NCBI GenBank assembly: GCA_023205875.1
Contig: CP060754.1
Coordinates: 496,001 to 560,000, forward strand
Source of the DNA: Chloropicon primus
Taxonomy: Eukaryota; Chlorophyta; Chloropicophyceae; Chloropicales; Chloropicaceae
DNA: 64,000 nucleotides
Direction of reading: 5' to 3'
Part shown: piece by piece, positions 45,934-55,624 of the stretch
How the letters are laid out: each line of letters opens with the position of its first letter
How positions within the stretch are numbered: the stretch's first letter is position 1
The notes under the pieces: model-generated
What the model saw: only the letters and a program-made list of their open reading frames with translations
The model's database searches: none
What the model was told of the DNA's origin: nothing
Translations under genes and position numbers: made by a program

Positions 45934-48711
45934 TCACTGCGAAATTCGTATGACCAACTCCTTGTTTCGAAGCCTATTCAATGCACTGGCTACCCTTTGG
46001 TTGTGGTTTGCCTTGGATGAAAGTGTGGAAAGCTTGCTCTTGAAGTTTGTCAGCCACTTCGCATGGCCACTCAGGGCGTTCAGGGCATCTCCGTGTTGCC
46101 TGTCGTACTTCCTTTTTTCATACGACCTTCTTCCAGAGCTCATGGAGCTCACAAATTTTCTGGCATGCTGCAGATTGTTCATTTCATACTTTTCGTTCTT
46201 CAAGCTTGGCTTCGCCCCTGATCTACCAGCCCGCAGGGGAGCAAAATCTTCTTCCACATCCACAGGACGAGAGAAGCACATGTTCTCTTTTCCTGTTCCA
46301 GATCTCGATTTCAAGATGCTCTTCTCGATTTCCTGTTTCAGGAGCCTGTAGTTCCTGGTGTCCTCGTTGAGCATCCGGCTCTGAGCCTCCAGCGTGTATC
46401 TTGCGGTAGAGAGAGCGACCTCGTCGTTGTTGGTCCATGGCAGGCCGCTTTCCTTTCTCTCCCTTGATGCTCGCACATGGACCTTCCAATCCTCGCGAGC
46501 TTTGTGGAGGGCATTCTGCCTCTGCTGCAAGAACTGCTTCTGCTCTTTCAAGAATGCTAGCAGGACGTCATGAGAAACCTCTGGGGCGTCCAAGGAGAAC
46601 ATTGGCTGAGGGGGGTTCTGAGCCGACCTAAGAGGTGGAGTCACGTCTGCAGCCCGGGTGCTTTGAGATTCAGTTGTTGATGACGTCGTTGACTCCTCCT
46701 CGCTTTCTTCGCCGGTGTCATCCTCTGGCACGGCTTCTGCTTCCAGCTCTTCCTTTGCTGCCGCTAACAGCTTCAACCTCTCTTGGGACTTGAATTCTTC
46801 AATCTCTTGTGCAAGGGAATCAAGACACTTCTTCTTTTCCTCCTCTAGGTGAGCGGACATCTCCTTGTCGAGCACTTCCTTCATCCGGGCCTTCTTCGCC
46901 TCCATGTCCTGCTTGCACTCGGTCTCGTGACTCTTGAGGTCCATCTTAATCTTTTCAACTCTCAAATCTGATTCCCTTGACAGCTCCTTTTCCTTTTCCT
47001 CAATATCCTGGAGGTGCTTCTGTTCGAGCTCTTTGAATTTCTCCCCAAGCCTCTTCTCGGCATCCTCCTCAGCCTTCTTTAGTTTCTCCTCGTACTCTGT
47101 CATCATCTGATTGTATTGGTCATCTTGCTGCACCCTGCCTTCAGCCAGAGTCTCCGCTCTGGAAGATCTCAGGCACTGGAGCTCTTCGTTCACGTAACTC
47201 TGATTGCTTTCTTGTGCTTCCTTTATTCTCAGCTTGGTAGCCTCTTCAAGCTTTTGGAGCTCTTCCTTCAGTGTCGCCTCTTGCTTCTCCCTCTCTTCCT
47301 TTAGTGTCGCCTCCTGCTTCTCTTTAGCTTCCTTCAACTTCTCTTCCTTCTCCACCTGAAGTTTGTTAAGCTCTTCCTCCAAGATCGACTCGTTCTTACG
47401 GCGCTCCTCGTCAACCCTCTGCTTCACCGTCTCTTCGAGTTTCTGTTGCTCCTCAGCGAACGTGGACTTGATCATTTCCTTGTTCTTGAATGCGCGTTCG
47501 TTGCTCATCGTGAGTTCCTCGATCTTCATCTGGAATTCTCCCTCAAGCTCGAGTTTCTTTGTCTCGTAGTTGGTCAGGTGCTCTGACTCAAGAGCGGCAA
47601 TTTCTTCGGCAAACTTCTTTTCCTTCTCCTCCTTTTGCTTGACAAGGTCCTCAATCTTCTGACTGCAAGTCTTGCTCACCAATTGGAGATCCACCTCGAG
47701 CTCCTTCAGCGCGGACTCGTTCTGACTCTTGAGTGCCTCTGCCTTCTTGTCGTGCTCCTTCTCTGCCTCCGCCACCAGCTCATTCATCTGCAACTCCAAC
47801 TTCTGCAAGCGATTACCTTCCTCTTTCTTGAGCTCTTTCTCTAAATCTGAGATCTTCTGGTCATGCAGCTTCCTGAGAACGTTCTCCTCCTTCCTGTAGA
47901 GCTGAGAAAGCTCGTCCCTGTACTTCTCCACCTTGGCCTCGCACGCCGCCTTCTCTTTCGAGTAAAATTCCTCGGCGCTTCGCTTGCAGGCCTCGACCTC
48001 AGCGTCATTGGATTCCTTGATCTCTTGCTTCTTCCTCGCAGCATTGGCCCTCTGAGAGTCCTCCCACGCCTCTCTCTCTGCCTCCAGCTGCTTCGTGAAG
48101 GAATCCCGCAACTCCTTGTCTCGGGCTTGCTCCTTGGCCCTCCTCTCCTCCTCGACTGCTGGGCCCGGAAGCCCGGAGGCCGCTGGCTTTGCCGACGTTG
48201 CAGTCGCCGCGGGCTTCTCCTCGCTGGGGGAGCCCTGGCCGCGCAGAGTCGACCCCATCTTGAAAGGGTCGTCCTTCCGTCGCAGTCCTGGTATGGAGTC
48301 CAGCGCCGACAGCTTCTGTGGGGCCTGGAAGGTCTTGCTGCTGGTGGAGACCGGCCTCGCGGCGCCCACGGAAGTCGACGGGGTGGGTGCCTCCGCCTCC
48401 TTCTTTTTCTTCTTCTCCTTCTCATCCTGGTACAGCTTCCGGTAGTAGTCATCGCACGGGTGGTCCCACACGCTCTCTCCGGTCGAGAAGTTGAAGTAAT
48501 ATATGTCGCCGTCCGGGGACCTGCAGGGCTTCCAGTCCTCGGGAAGGGGAGCCTTCAAACCCTCCGAGGCGATCCAAAGGAGATCCTTCTCCTTCTTCAA
48601 GTCCATTCCAAGCCATCCCGCGTACTCCCTTATCTCGTCCTCCGTTGGCTCGTAGTTCTCGTCAATCTCCTCCTCGAGCACGACGCTCTGCTCGTCCGTT
48701 CCAGGCTCCAT
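45934..48711 (-). CDS. CEP164-like WW-domain coiled-coil protein
   Basis: CEP164 sits on the distal appendages of the mother centriole and is needed to dock it at the membrane in ciliogenesis. The 925-residue product starts with an acidic segment, then a WW-type domain (PLPEDWKPCRSPDGDIYYFNF, then STGESVWDHP, about residues 54-84). The alanine- and proline-rich linker is followed by long glutamate- and lysine-rich coiled coil from about residue 190 to 650, and a serine-rich and basic C-terminus. The WW domain with preceding acidic helix is CEP164-like. Human CEP164 is longer (1,460 residues), so this is a shortened form. The ATG is 48709-48711. Single exon. Confidence 0.8.
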   Translation of the reverse strand: MEPGTDEQSVVLEEEIDENYEPTEDEIREYAGWLGMDLKKEKDLLWIASEGLKAPLPEDWKPCRSPDGDIYYFNFSTGESVWDHPCDDYYRKLYQDEKEKKKKKEAEAPTPSTSVGAARPVSTSSKTFQAPQKLSALDSIPGLRRKDDPFKMGSTLRGQGSPSEEKPAATATSAKPAASGLPGPAVEEERRAKEQARDKELRDSFTKQLEAEREAWEDSQRANAARKKQEIKESNDAEVEACKRSAEEFYSKEKAACEAKVEKYRDELSQLYRKEENVLRKLHDQKISDLEKELKKEEGNRLQKLELQMNELVAEAEKEHDKKAEALKSQNESALKELEVDLQLVSKTCSQKIEDLVKQKEEKEKKFAEEIAALESEHLTNYETKKLELEGEFQMKIEELTMSNERAFKNKEMIKSTFAEEQQKLEETVKQRVDEERRKNESILEEELNKLQVEKEEKLKEAKEKQEATLKEEREKQEATLKEELQKLEEATKLRIKEAQESNQSYVNEELQCLRSSRAETLAEGRVQQDDQYNQMMTEYEEKLKKAEEDAEKRLGEKFKELEQKHLQDIEEKEKELSRESDLRVEKIKMDLKSHETECKQDMEAKKARMKEVLDKEMSAHLEEEKKKCLDSLAQEIEEFKSQERLKLLAAAKEELEAEAVPEDDTGEESEEESTTSSTTESQSTRAADVTPPLRSAQNPPQPMFSLDAPEVSHDVLLAFLKEQKQFLQQRQNALHKAREDWKVHVRASRERKESGLPWTNNDEVALSTARYTLEAQSRMLNEDTRNYRLLKQEIEKSILKSRSGTGKENMCFSRPVDVEEDFAPLRAGRSGAKPSLKNEKYEMNNLQHARKFVSSMSSGRRSYEKRKYDRQHGDALNALSGHAKWLTNFKSKLSTLSSKANHNQRVASALNRLRNKELVIRISQ

Positions 48712-49198
48712 AGTGCCCCTCCCACCTCACCTCTGCCCTTCACCTTGAGCGCGCTCTTGCACAAAAGCGCGTAACCGAGAAGGCTCCACCTTTCGTGAGT
48801 GCTTCTCCTCCCGCCTCTCCTTCTCCAAAGCAAAGCAGAGCGAAGGGACCCGTCTCGCTCGTCGGGCAGAACTCGTCCTCCTCACCTTCTCCTTCTCCTT
48901 CTGTCCCTCTCAATTCAAAAAGAAAAGAAAATCCATCAATCAACGGAAAACCAAGATCGTATTGTCCTAAGTGGAGGAAAGCTAGGTAGGTCTCCGCTCG
49001 GTTGGAGAGAAGTGGATCGAGGTCGGGGGGAGTCTCGAGGGGAAAGGAGACGACCGCGGGGGGAAGACCATTCCCAAGAGCTTCCGATCGAGCCCTCCTT
49101 CGTGTCACACGACGGCAAGGTGCAAAGAGGAGGAGGCCTCCTTCCCCTCTGCTTGCTGAAGCAAGAAGCCAATAACGTCTCAAAGCGCACAAAGTCGT

Positions 49199-49252
<54 letters not shown>

Positions 49253-49277
49253 GCGGCGGGTGAAGGAGAGAGACCAG
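48712..49277. other. Divergent promoter region, CEP164-like gene and NDUFV2
   Basis: A 566-base head-to-head spacer. A GA run of about 24 units (49199-49246) ends 30 bases before the NDUFV2 start codon, on its side. A pyrimidine-rich stretch (CTTCTCCTTC, about 48891-48900) lies nearer CEP164. No coding exon recognised. Confidence 0.55.
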
Positions 49278-50393
<1,116 letters not shown>

Positions 50394-50485
50394 GTAAACA
50401 AACTGCGAAGTAAATATATAATTTCCACATTATTTTTCGGCAAACCCTTGCTCTTGGCTACCGCTATCCCCGTCTCCCACTAGCA

Positions 50486-51103
50486 CTAGTTCATCGTCAA
50501 GGTCACTTCGCTGGTCAGCTGGAGGTCGAACAGCTCGCACCTGATGGGCATATCCAGCTCATAAAAGGGATTCTTGAGAACGTAGTCCGCGTACAAGTTG
50601 TACACACTTCTCCCCGGCACCGAGAGGAAACAACAGGGTCAGCAACGAAACGGAAGGCAGAGAAAGGGAACAGGGATCAGACGTGCGATTCCACTCACCG
50701 CTTCAAGAATCTATCGACTCCATGGCTCTTGCACTCCGCCACGGCGAAGAACTTGATCCCCGTTGGCGTTTGAAAGTTGTGCAGGTCAAACGTCTCCGCC
50801 TCAAGAAGCTCAATACCCTTGCACCCCGGAACAGGAGAAAGCTGAGAGGATATCGCGTGAAGCGAGTGCCTAGGGAAAGCAACGTTGAGTCGCGTCAGAA
50901 CAAGGGTGCGGGCATCTCAAGTCGATCAAACCGAAACCGAAAGAAAGGCGACGATTCGCACGGACACTATCGCAAAACGAACAAACTTACCACATACTCC
51001 CCAACCTCAGCGTGTCATTCGTATCCAGCTTCGCGAGACTACTAAAGTTCCTGTGATATATCAGCCCCCCAGACTTGTTCACAACAAAAAGAGAAAGCAG
51101 CAT
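50486..51103 (-). CDS. TRAPPC4: TRAPP complex subunit TRAPPC4 (TRS23), three exons
   Basis: Core subunit of the TRAPP exchange factor for Rab1-type GTPases in ER-to-Golgi traffic. Exons are 50991-51103, 50699-50869 and 50486-50606, introns 121 and 92 bases; 134 residues. The product reads [20 protein letters not shown] with [40 protein letters not shown], then [24 protein letters not shown]. The NKSGGLIY start, the LKNPFYE core and MPIRCELFD are the family signatures. It lacks the PDZ insert of animal TRAPPC4, as in plants. No single exon exceeds 57 codons. Confidence 0.93.
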
Positions 51104-51179
51104 GACCCCTGTGTCTCCTTGCCCTCCCCTCGAAAACTATCGCGGCCTCCCGCGCCACGGCACACACCACTCCGGGATG

Positions 51180-51259
<80 letters not shown>

Positions 51260-51655
51260 ACGCACTCTCCCGCAAGAAGCAATCAACCTCCACCCACCCC
51301 CGGTCGCGTCACGTCTGCGCCTTTCCCTTGAATTCAAGACCGCCTCAAGCAAGCCCGAATAGACACCACCCTACGCGTGACAACTTCGCCCTCTTCTCTT
51401 CACTCTCCAACTCCCAACTCCACTCCCTCCATCTCTCGGGTGATTGAGATTGCTTCAGCTGTCGGCAAGGAGGACGAGGAAGGGTGCAGGGCAGGCAGAC
51501 AGTCGTCCACAAGAAGGGATGGTGCGGGGTTAGGGACGCGTTTGGGAGAGGAGGGGGAGAGGGAGGCGAATCTGTCTGGCGTTCGACCTGCTCTGCTTTC
51601 GACAACACCTTCGCGGGGTTCTTCTACGTCGTGTTGTTCTGGTTTGGATCCGGAG
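51104..51655. other. Divergent promoter region, TRAPPC4 and flavin monooxygenase
   Basis: A 552-base head-to-head spacer. It holds the long CT microsatellite (51181-51257), and the monooxygenase frame stays open from 51377 without an ATG until 51656. No other gene seen. Confidence 0.55.
51181..51257. repeat. (CT)38 dinucleotide repeat
   Basis: A near-perfect 77-base CT run, the longest dinucleotide repeat in the window, starting 78 bases upstream of the TRAPPC4 start codon. Confidence 0.95.
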
Positions 51656-53719
51656 ATGGCGAGCCTGATACGTGGCTCGTGGGGTGGGGTTGGTTGCTGG
51701 GGGCGGGCGGGTTCGAGGCTCGAGGCGGCGCTCTTCCCGGCGGGGAGATGCCTGAGGTTGCAGGTGGCTGAGATTGGAAGCACGAGCTCTGGCGACAAGG
51801 ACCCGGGGAACAAGAGGGAGGTGCTGCGGACCTCCGTCGCCATTGTTGGAGGGGGTCCAACGGGCGTAACGCTTTCGCTGCTGCTCTCCAGCTTCGGCAT
51901 CAGGAACGTTGTCTTGGAGAGGAAGGCACGGGTTTCTAACCACCCCCAAGCCCACTTTATCAACACCAGGACGATGGAGATCTTTCGCCAGATCGGGAGA
52001 CTGGAGGAACGCGTCCGAGCCAAGTCTCCACCGATGAGTGAGTGGCGGAGTTTCAGGTACTGTGAGGGTGTTCTTGGCCACACCTTCGGGAAGATCGACC
52101 ACTTTGAGGAGTACGAGGGCGAGGAAAGCAGGGACTTGAGTCCCACGGTGGTGGCACACTTGTCGCAGAACAGACTGCTGCCACTGATGCACGAAGAGCT
52201 GGAAAAGTGCCCAAGTTCAACTTTCCTGTGGGGCGAAGAGTTCCTGGGCCTGGCACCCGCCAGGGATGGCGTCAGGATGACCACCAGGAGCTGTCGAGGG
52301 GAAGACAGAATCGTGGAGGCGGACTACCTCGTGGGTGCGGATGGTGCTCACAGCCTCGTCAGGGAGGCGGTTGGCATACAGATGAAGGGTGACGGGCACA
52401 TGCAGTCGATCATGAACGTCCATTTCACGTCCAGGGCCCTTGCGAGCAGTCTGAAATCGGAGGCAAGCGAAGCCATGCTCTATTTCGTGTACAATCCCAG
52501 CGTTGTGGGGGTCATCGTGGCTCACAGCATCGAAACGGGCGACTTTGTGGCCCAAATTCCTTTTTTCCCTCCAGTGGAGAGCGTGTCAAAATACACGGAA
52601 GAGCACTGCTCAAACCTCTTGTTGAGTGCAATCAGGCGCAAGGTTGACCTGGAGATTCACAACATAAAGCCCTGGACAATGTCCGCACTAGTCGCAGACG
52701 ACTTTCGAAGGGATAGGGTATTCCTTGCGGGGGACTCGGCCCACCTCTTCCCCCCCGCGGGAGGATTTGGCATGAACACGGGGGTCCAGGATGCCCACAA
52801 TTTGGCGTGGAAGATTGCCTATGTGCTTCGGGGCTCGGCCTGCCCGTCCATTCTACACACTTATTCTCGGGAGAGGAGGAAGATTGCGATAAAGAACACC
52901 TGCTTGAGCATCGCAAACTTCGAGGAAACAGTCAAAGTAGCGAGAGCATTCGGTCTGGACCCGGGCCTGGCCAGCGGCGTGTTGAACGTGATCTCGCAGG
53001 CAACAAAAATCTCGCCTCTCCAACAGCCTCTCGAGAGGTTTGGGGAGTCTCTGCTCACCCTGGGGAAATTGCAAACAAGCTCGTTGAGCCCCCTGAGGCC
53101 GTTCCAGCAGATGTACCTTCAAGGACTCTTGACGCAGGAAAGGAGCCTCAGGCTGCTGTATCCAGAGGAGGATATCGGGTTTTGCTACGAGGATCCAGAC
53201 ATCGAATGGAGTGGATCAAAGTTTCCGAAGTGGCCCAAGGCACGCCGCTCAAACTTCTCCCCGAAGATAAGAACGGGTTGCAGGTTTCCTCACCTGGAGC
53301 TGAGGCTGCATTGCAATGCAGGGGCCGCAACACTACCCCAGCAGGACGGGGTTTCGATAATCGATCTAATTGGAGAGCACAAGGGAAGCTTTCTGATGCT
53401 TGTCCTGGCCAACTCAGGCAGAGGTAAAGAATTCAGGTCAGCAGTGCGGGACCTCCAGGAAGAATCACAGTTTGCCGTGACCACAGTCTTCGTGAACAGC
53501 AACCCAGGTGGAGCAATGGAGCCAGGCGAGCTCCTCGTGGACGCAGATTTGTCTCACCTGGAACCCCAATCCGATGTGGCTATCGTTCTCCGCCCAGACG
53601 GGCACGTTGCCCGCATCTTCAAGCTTCCCATCGATTTGTCGTCGGAGTGCTTGCAGCGGGAACTCCTGTCGCTTGGGTTGAAGCCCAGGGAGAAGGAACA
53701 CAGAAACTTTGAACTCTGA
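51656..53719 (+). CDS. FAD-dependent monooxygenase (phenol-hydroxylase type)
   Basis: A 687-residue flavoprotein monooxygenase of the PHBH/phenol-hydroxylase class. The Rossmann motif is AIVGGGPTGVTLSLLLSSFG (from about residue 62), followed by the DG motif YLVGADGAHSLVREAVG and the GD motif VFLAGDSAHLFPPAGGFGMNTGVQDAHNL. The last 120 residues resemble the thioredoxin-like C-terminal domain of phenol hydroxylases, ending in a conserved LRPDGHVARIFK segment. The substrate is unknown. The 45-residue N-terminus is arginine- and glycine-rich and could be an organelle transit peptide. The first ATG is at 51656. Convergent with HBS1, only 32 bases between stops; a TGTAA lies at 53738-53742. Confidence 0.9.
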   Translation: MASLIRGSWGGVGCWGRAGSRLEAALFPAGRCLRLQVAEIGSTSSGDKDPGNKREVLRTSVAIVGGGPTGVTLSLLLSSFGIRNVVLERKARVSNHPQAHFINTRTMEIFRQIGRLEERVRAKSPPMSEWRSFRYCEGVLGHTFGKIDHFEEYEGEESRDLSPTVVAHLSQNRLLPLMHEELEKCPSSTFLWGEEFLGLAPARDGVRMTTRSCRGEDRIVEADYLVGADGAHSLVREAVGIQMKGDGHMQSIMNVHFTSRALASSLKSEASEAMLYFVYNPSVVGVIVAHSIETGDFVAQIPFFPPVESVSKYTEEHCSNLLLSAIRRKVDLEIHNIKPWTMSALVADDFRRDRVFLAGDSAHLFPPAGGFGMNTGVQDAHNLAWKIAYVLRGSACPSILHTYSRERRKIAIKNTCLSIANFEETVKVARAFGLDPGLASGVLNVISQATKISPLQQPLERFGESLLTLGKLQTSSLSPLRPFQQMYLQGLLTQERSLRLLYPEEDIGFCYEDPDIEWSGSKFPKWPKARRSNFSPKIRTGCRFPHLELRLHCNAGAATLPQQDGVSIIDLIGEHKGSFLMLVLANSGRGKEFRSAVRDLQEESQFAVTTVFVNSNPGGAMEPGELLVDADLSHLEPQSDVAIVLRPDGHVARIFKLPIDLSSECLQRELLSLGLKPREKEHRNFEL

Positions 53720-53751
53720 TGTTTTTGTATACATAAATGTAATTTAATTAT

Positions 53752-55542
53752 TCAGTCTTTCTTCGTAGCAGAGTAGACTTTGGTCACCTTCCCAACACCC
53801 ACGGTTTGCCCGCCAAGTCGCAGAACGAGCCTGCCAAGCGAGGGGTAGTCTTCGTACTTCTCCACGCAGATAGTCTCCGACAGCGTAAGCTCAATCGTCG
53901 CAGTCTGGAAGCTCTTGAGCAACCTGGGCTTCTTCTTTGTTTCCTCTCCTGATTTCGGGTCATGCAGCGCAAGCATTTTCGTGATCCTGCCCTGGATTCT
54001 AGCTGCGTGGAAGTGCACGATAAGACTCTGCCCCAGCGTGAAGGGCGTTCCCAACTCAAGCGTGATGATCTTGACTTTGAGTCTCTCTGACGCCTTGATC
54101 TTGTCCGCGGGGCTGCACACCACAGACCCGATCTCTACGCAGGCCAAGTCGTCCAGACCAAGAGTGAGCTCCACAGCATCTCCTGCCAAAGCGAACTTTG
54201 CCCCTTTCTGATTGTTACGCACGATGCTCTTGACGTGCGTTTCCAGGTTCCCTGGCATCACCGTCACTGGACTGTTCACTCTCAGGCACCCGGTTGCGAC
54301 TCTTCCGGTCGTAAGGACGCTCCCTCCTCCACTCTGTTTGGTGCTTGATACCGAGAAGGCTGGAACCCGCAGAGGCTTGTCCTGGTTATGCTCCACCATC
54401 ACAAAGTTGTCGATGGCTTCCACAACGGTTGGACCAGAGAACCAATTCAGTTTGGAGTCCTGTTCTGGTTTTGATACAATGTTGTCTCCTGTCGTGCCAG
54501 ACGCACAGAGCCACTGCATGCTCTTCGCCTGGTAGCCGCAGGACTTCAAGAAGGGCTCGAGCTTGTCCCTGATATCGTCGAATCTCTGCGCCCCTGATTC
54601 AGACTTGTCGAGCTTTGTGATCACGACCGCCAGCTGTTCTATCCCTATTCCTTTTGCCAGCTGAGCGTGCTCCCTGGTCTGGCCGCTTATCTTTCCTCTT
54701 TTCTCGAACCCTGACTCAAAACCGCCAACCGAGCCATCGATGACAAGGATAGCGGCGTCAGCCTGAGAGATACCAGATATGGCGTTGGTGACAAAGTCGC
54801 GGTGTCCTGGAGCATCCAGAATCGTGACCTGCCTGTTGTCTGTTTCGAAGGCTCTCTTCGCAACGTCTATCGTGACCCCCCTCTCCCTCTCCTCTGGCCT
54901 CTCGTCCATCAGCCAGGCCCAACCAAAGCTCCCCTTCCCGATCTGATTCGCCTGGTGGGCGCGTCGACGCACCTCTTTTGAGTCCACAACACCGAGCTCT
55001 GCGACTAGTCGGCCCATGAGAGTGGACTTCCCCGCATCGACGTGACCCAACACCACAAGCATGAGGGAGGGCTTGCTAGGCGATGCGGCTTGGGCGTCTA
55101 TCTCCAGGTCCTGCAGCACCGCAGACAAGTCGCTCCTCGAGTCGTGCGCAGTGGCAGACGGGGGCTGCTCCACTGCTGCTGGTGCACTGCTACCTTGTCC
55201 CTCTGCTCCTTTCGCCTTCACTTTCGAGCCTACAACGTTCGCTCCTTCCTTGCTGGCTTTGCTCTGAGCCTGGCCGCCCCCTGCCCCGCCACCATTCGAG
55301 GCCTTCCCCTTGCTCTTGGCCTTGCTCTTCCCTTGCGCCTGGTTACCACCACTCTTGCTGCTGCTGCTGTTGTTGTTGCCAGCAACACCCGATCCCTTCT
55401 TCTGCTTCGAGGCCGACTGCGTCGGGGGAGGGGCGTAGTCGTCATACTGGTCGTAGTCTCCGTCCTCGTAATAGTCGTCGTAATCGTCGTAATAGTCATC
55501 GTAGTCGTCCGCGTCGTAATACTTCCCGACCTTCCGCGACAT
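53752..55542 (-). CDS. HBS1: HBS1-like translational GTPase (ribosome rescue)
   Basis: HBS1 with Pelota (Dom34) splits stalled ribosomes in no-go and nonstop decay. The 596-residue protein starts with an acidic, aspartate/tyrosine-rich region (MSRKVGKYYDADDYDDYYDD) and a low-complexity linker, then an eEF1A-like GTPase: G1 GHVDAGKST, G2 GVTID, G3 DAPGHRDF; the G4 region reads TKLD where the family has NKMD. Two beta-barrel domains follow, ending KVYSATKKD. The sequence FGWAWLMDERPEERERGVT fits HBS1 rather than eEF1A or eRF3. First ATG 55540-55542. Single exon; 82 bases upstream of it is the POLE stop. Confidence 0.92.
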   Translation of the reverse strand: MSRKVGKYYDADDYDDYYDDYDDYYEDGDYDQYDDYAPPPTQSASKQKKGSGVAGNNNSSSSKSGGNQAQGKSKAKSKGKASNGGGAGGGQAQSKASKEGANVVGSKVKAKGAEGQGSSAPAAVEQPPSATAHDSRSDLSAVLQDLEIDAQAASPSKPSLMLVVLGHVDAGKSTLMGRLVAELGVVDSKEVRRRAHQANQIGKGSFGWAWLMDERPEERERGVTIDVAKRAFETDNRQVTILDAPGHRDFVTNAISGISQADAAILVIDGSVGGFESGFEKRGKISGQTREHAQLAKGIGIEQLAVVITKLDKSESGAQRFDDIRDKLEPFLKSCGYQAKSMQWLCASGTTGDNIVSKPEQDSKLNWFSGPTVVEAIDNFVMVEHNQDKPLRVPAFSVSSTKQSGGGSVLTTGRVATGCLRVNSPVTVMPGNLETHVKSIVRNNQKGAKFALAGDAVELTLGLDDLACVEIGSVVCSPADKIKASERLKVKIITLELGTPFTLGQSLIVHFHAARIQGRITKMLALHDPKSGEETKKKPRLLKSFQTATIELTLSETICVEKYEDYPSLGRLVLRLGGQTVGVGKVTKVYSATKKD

Positions 55543-55624
55543 CCTGACCTCCTTTCCGCTGGTTGTGGGCTGATTTCTCAAAGAGCAACGTTATGGGCGA
55601 TGAAGGGACTCACTTTACACTAGA

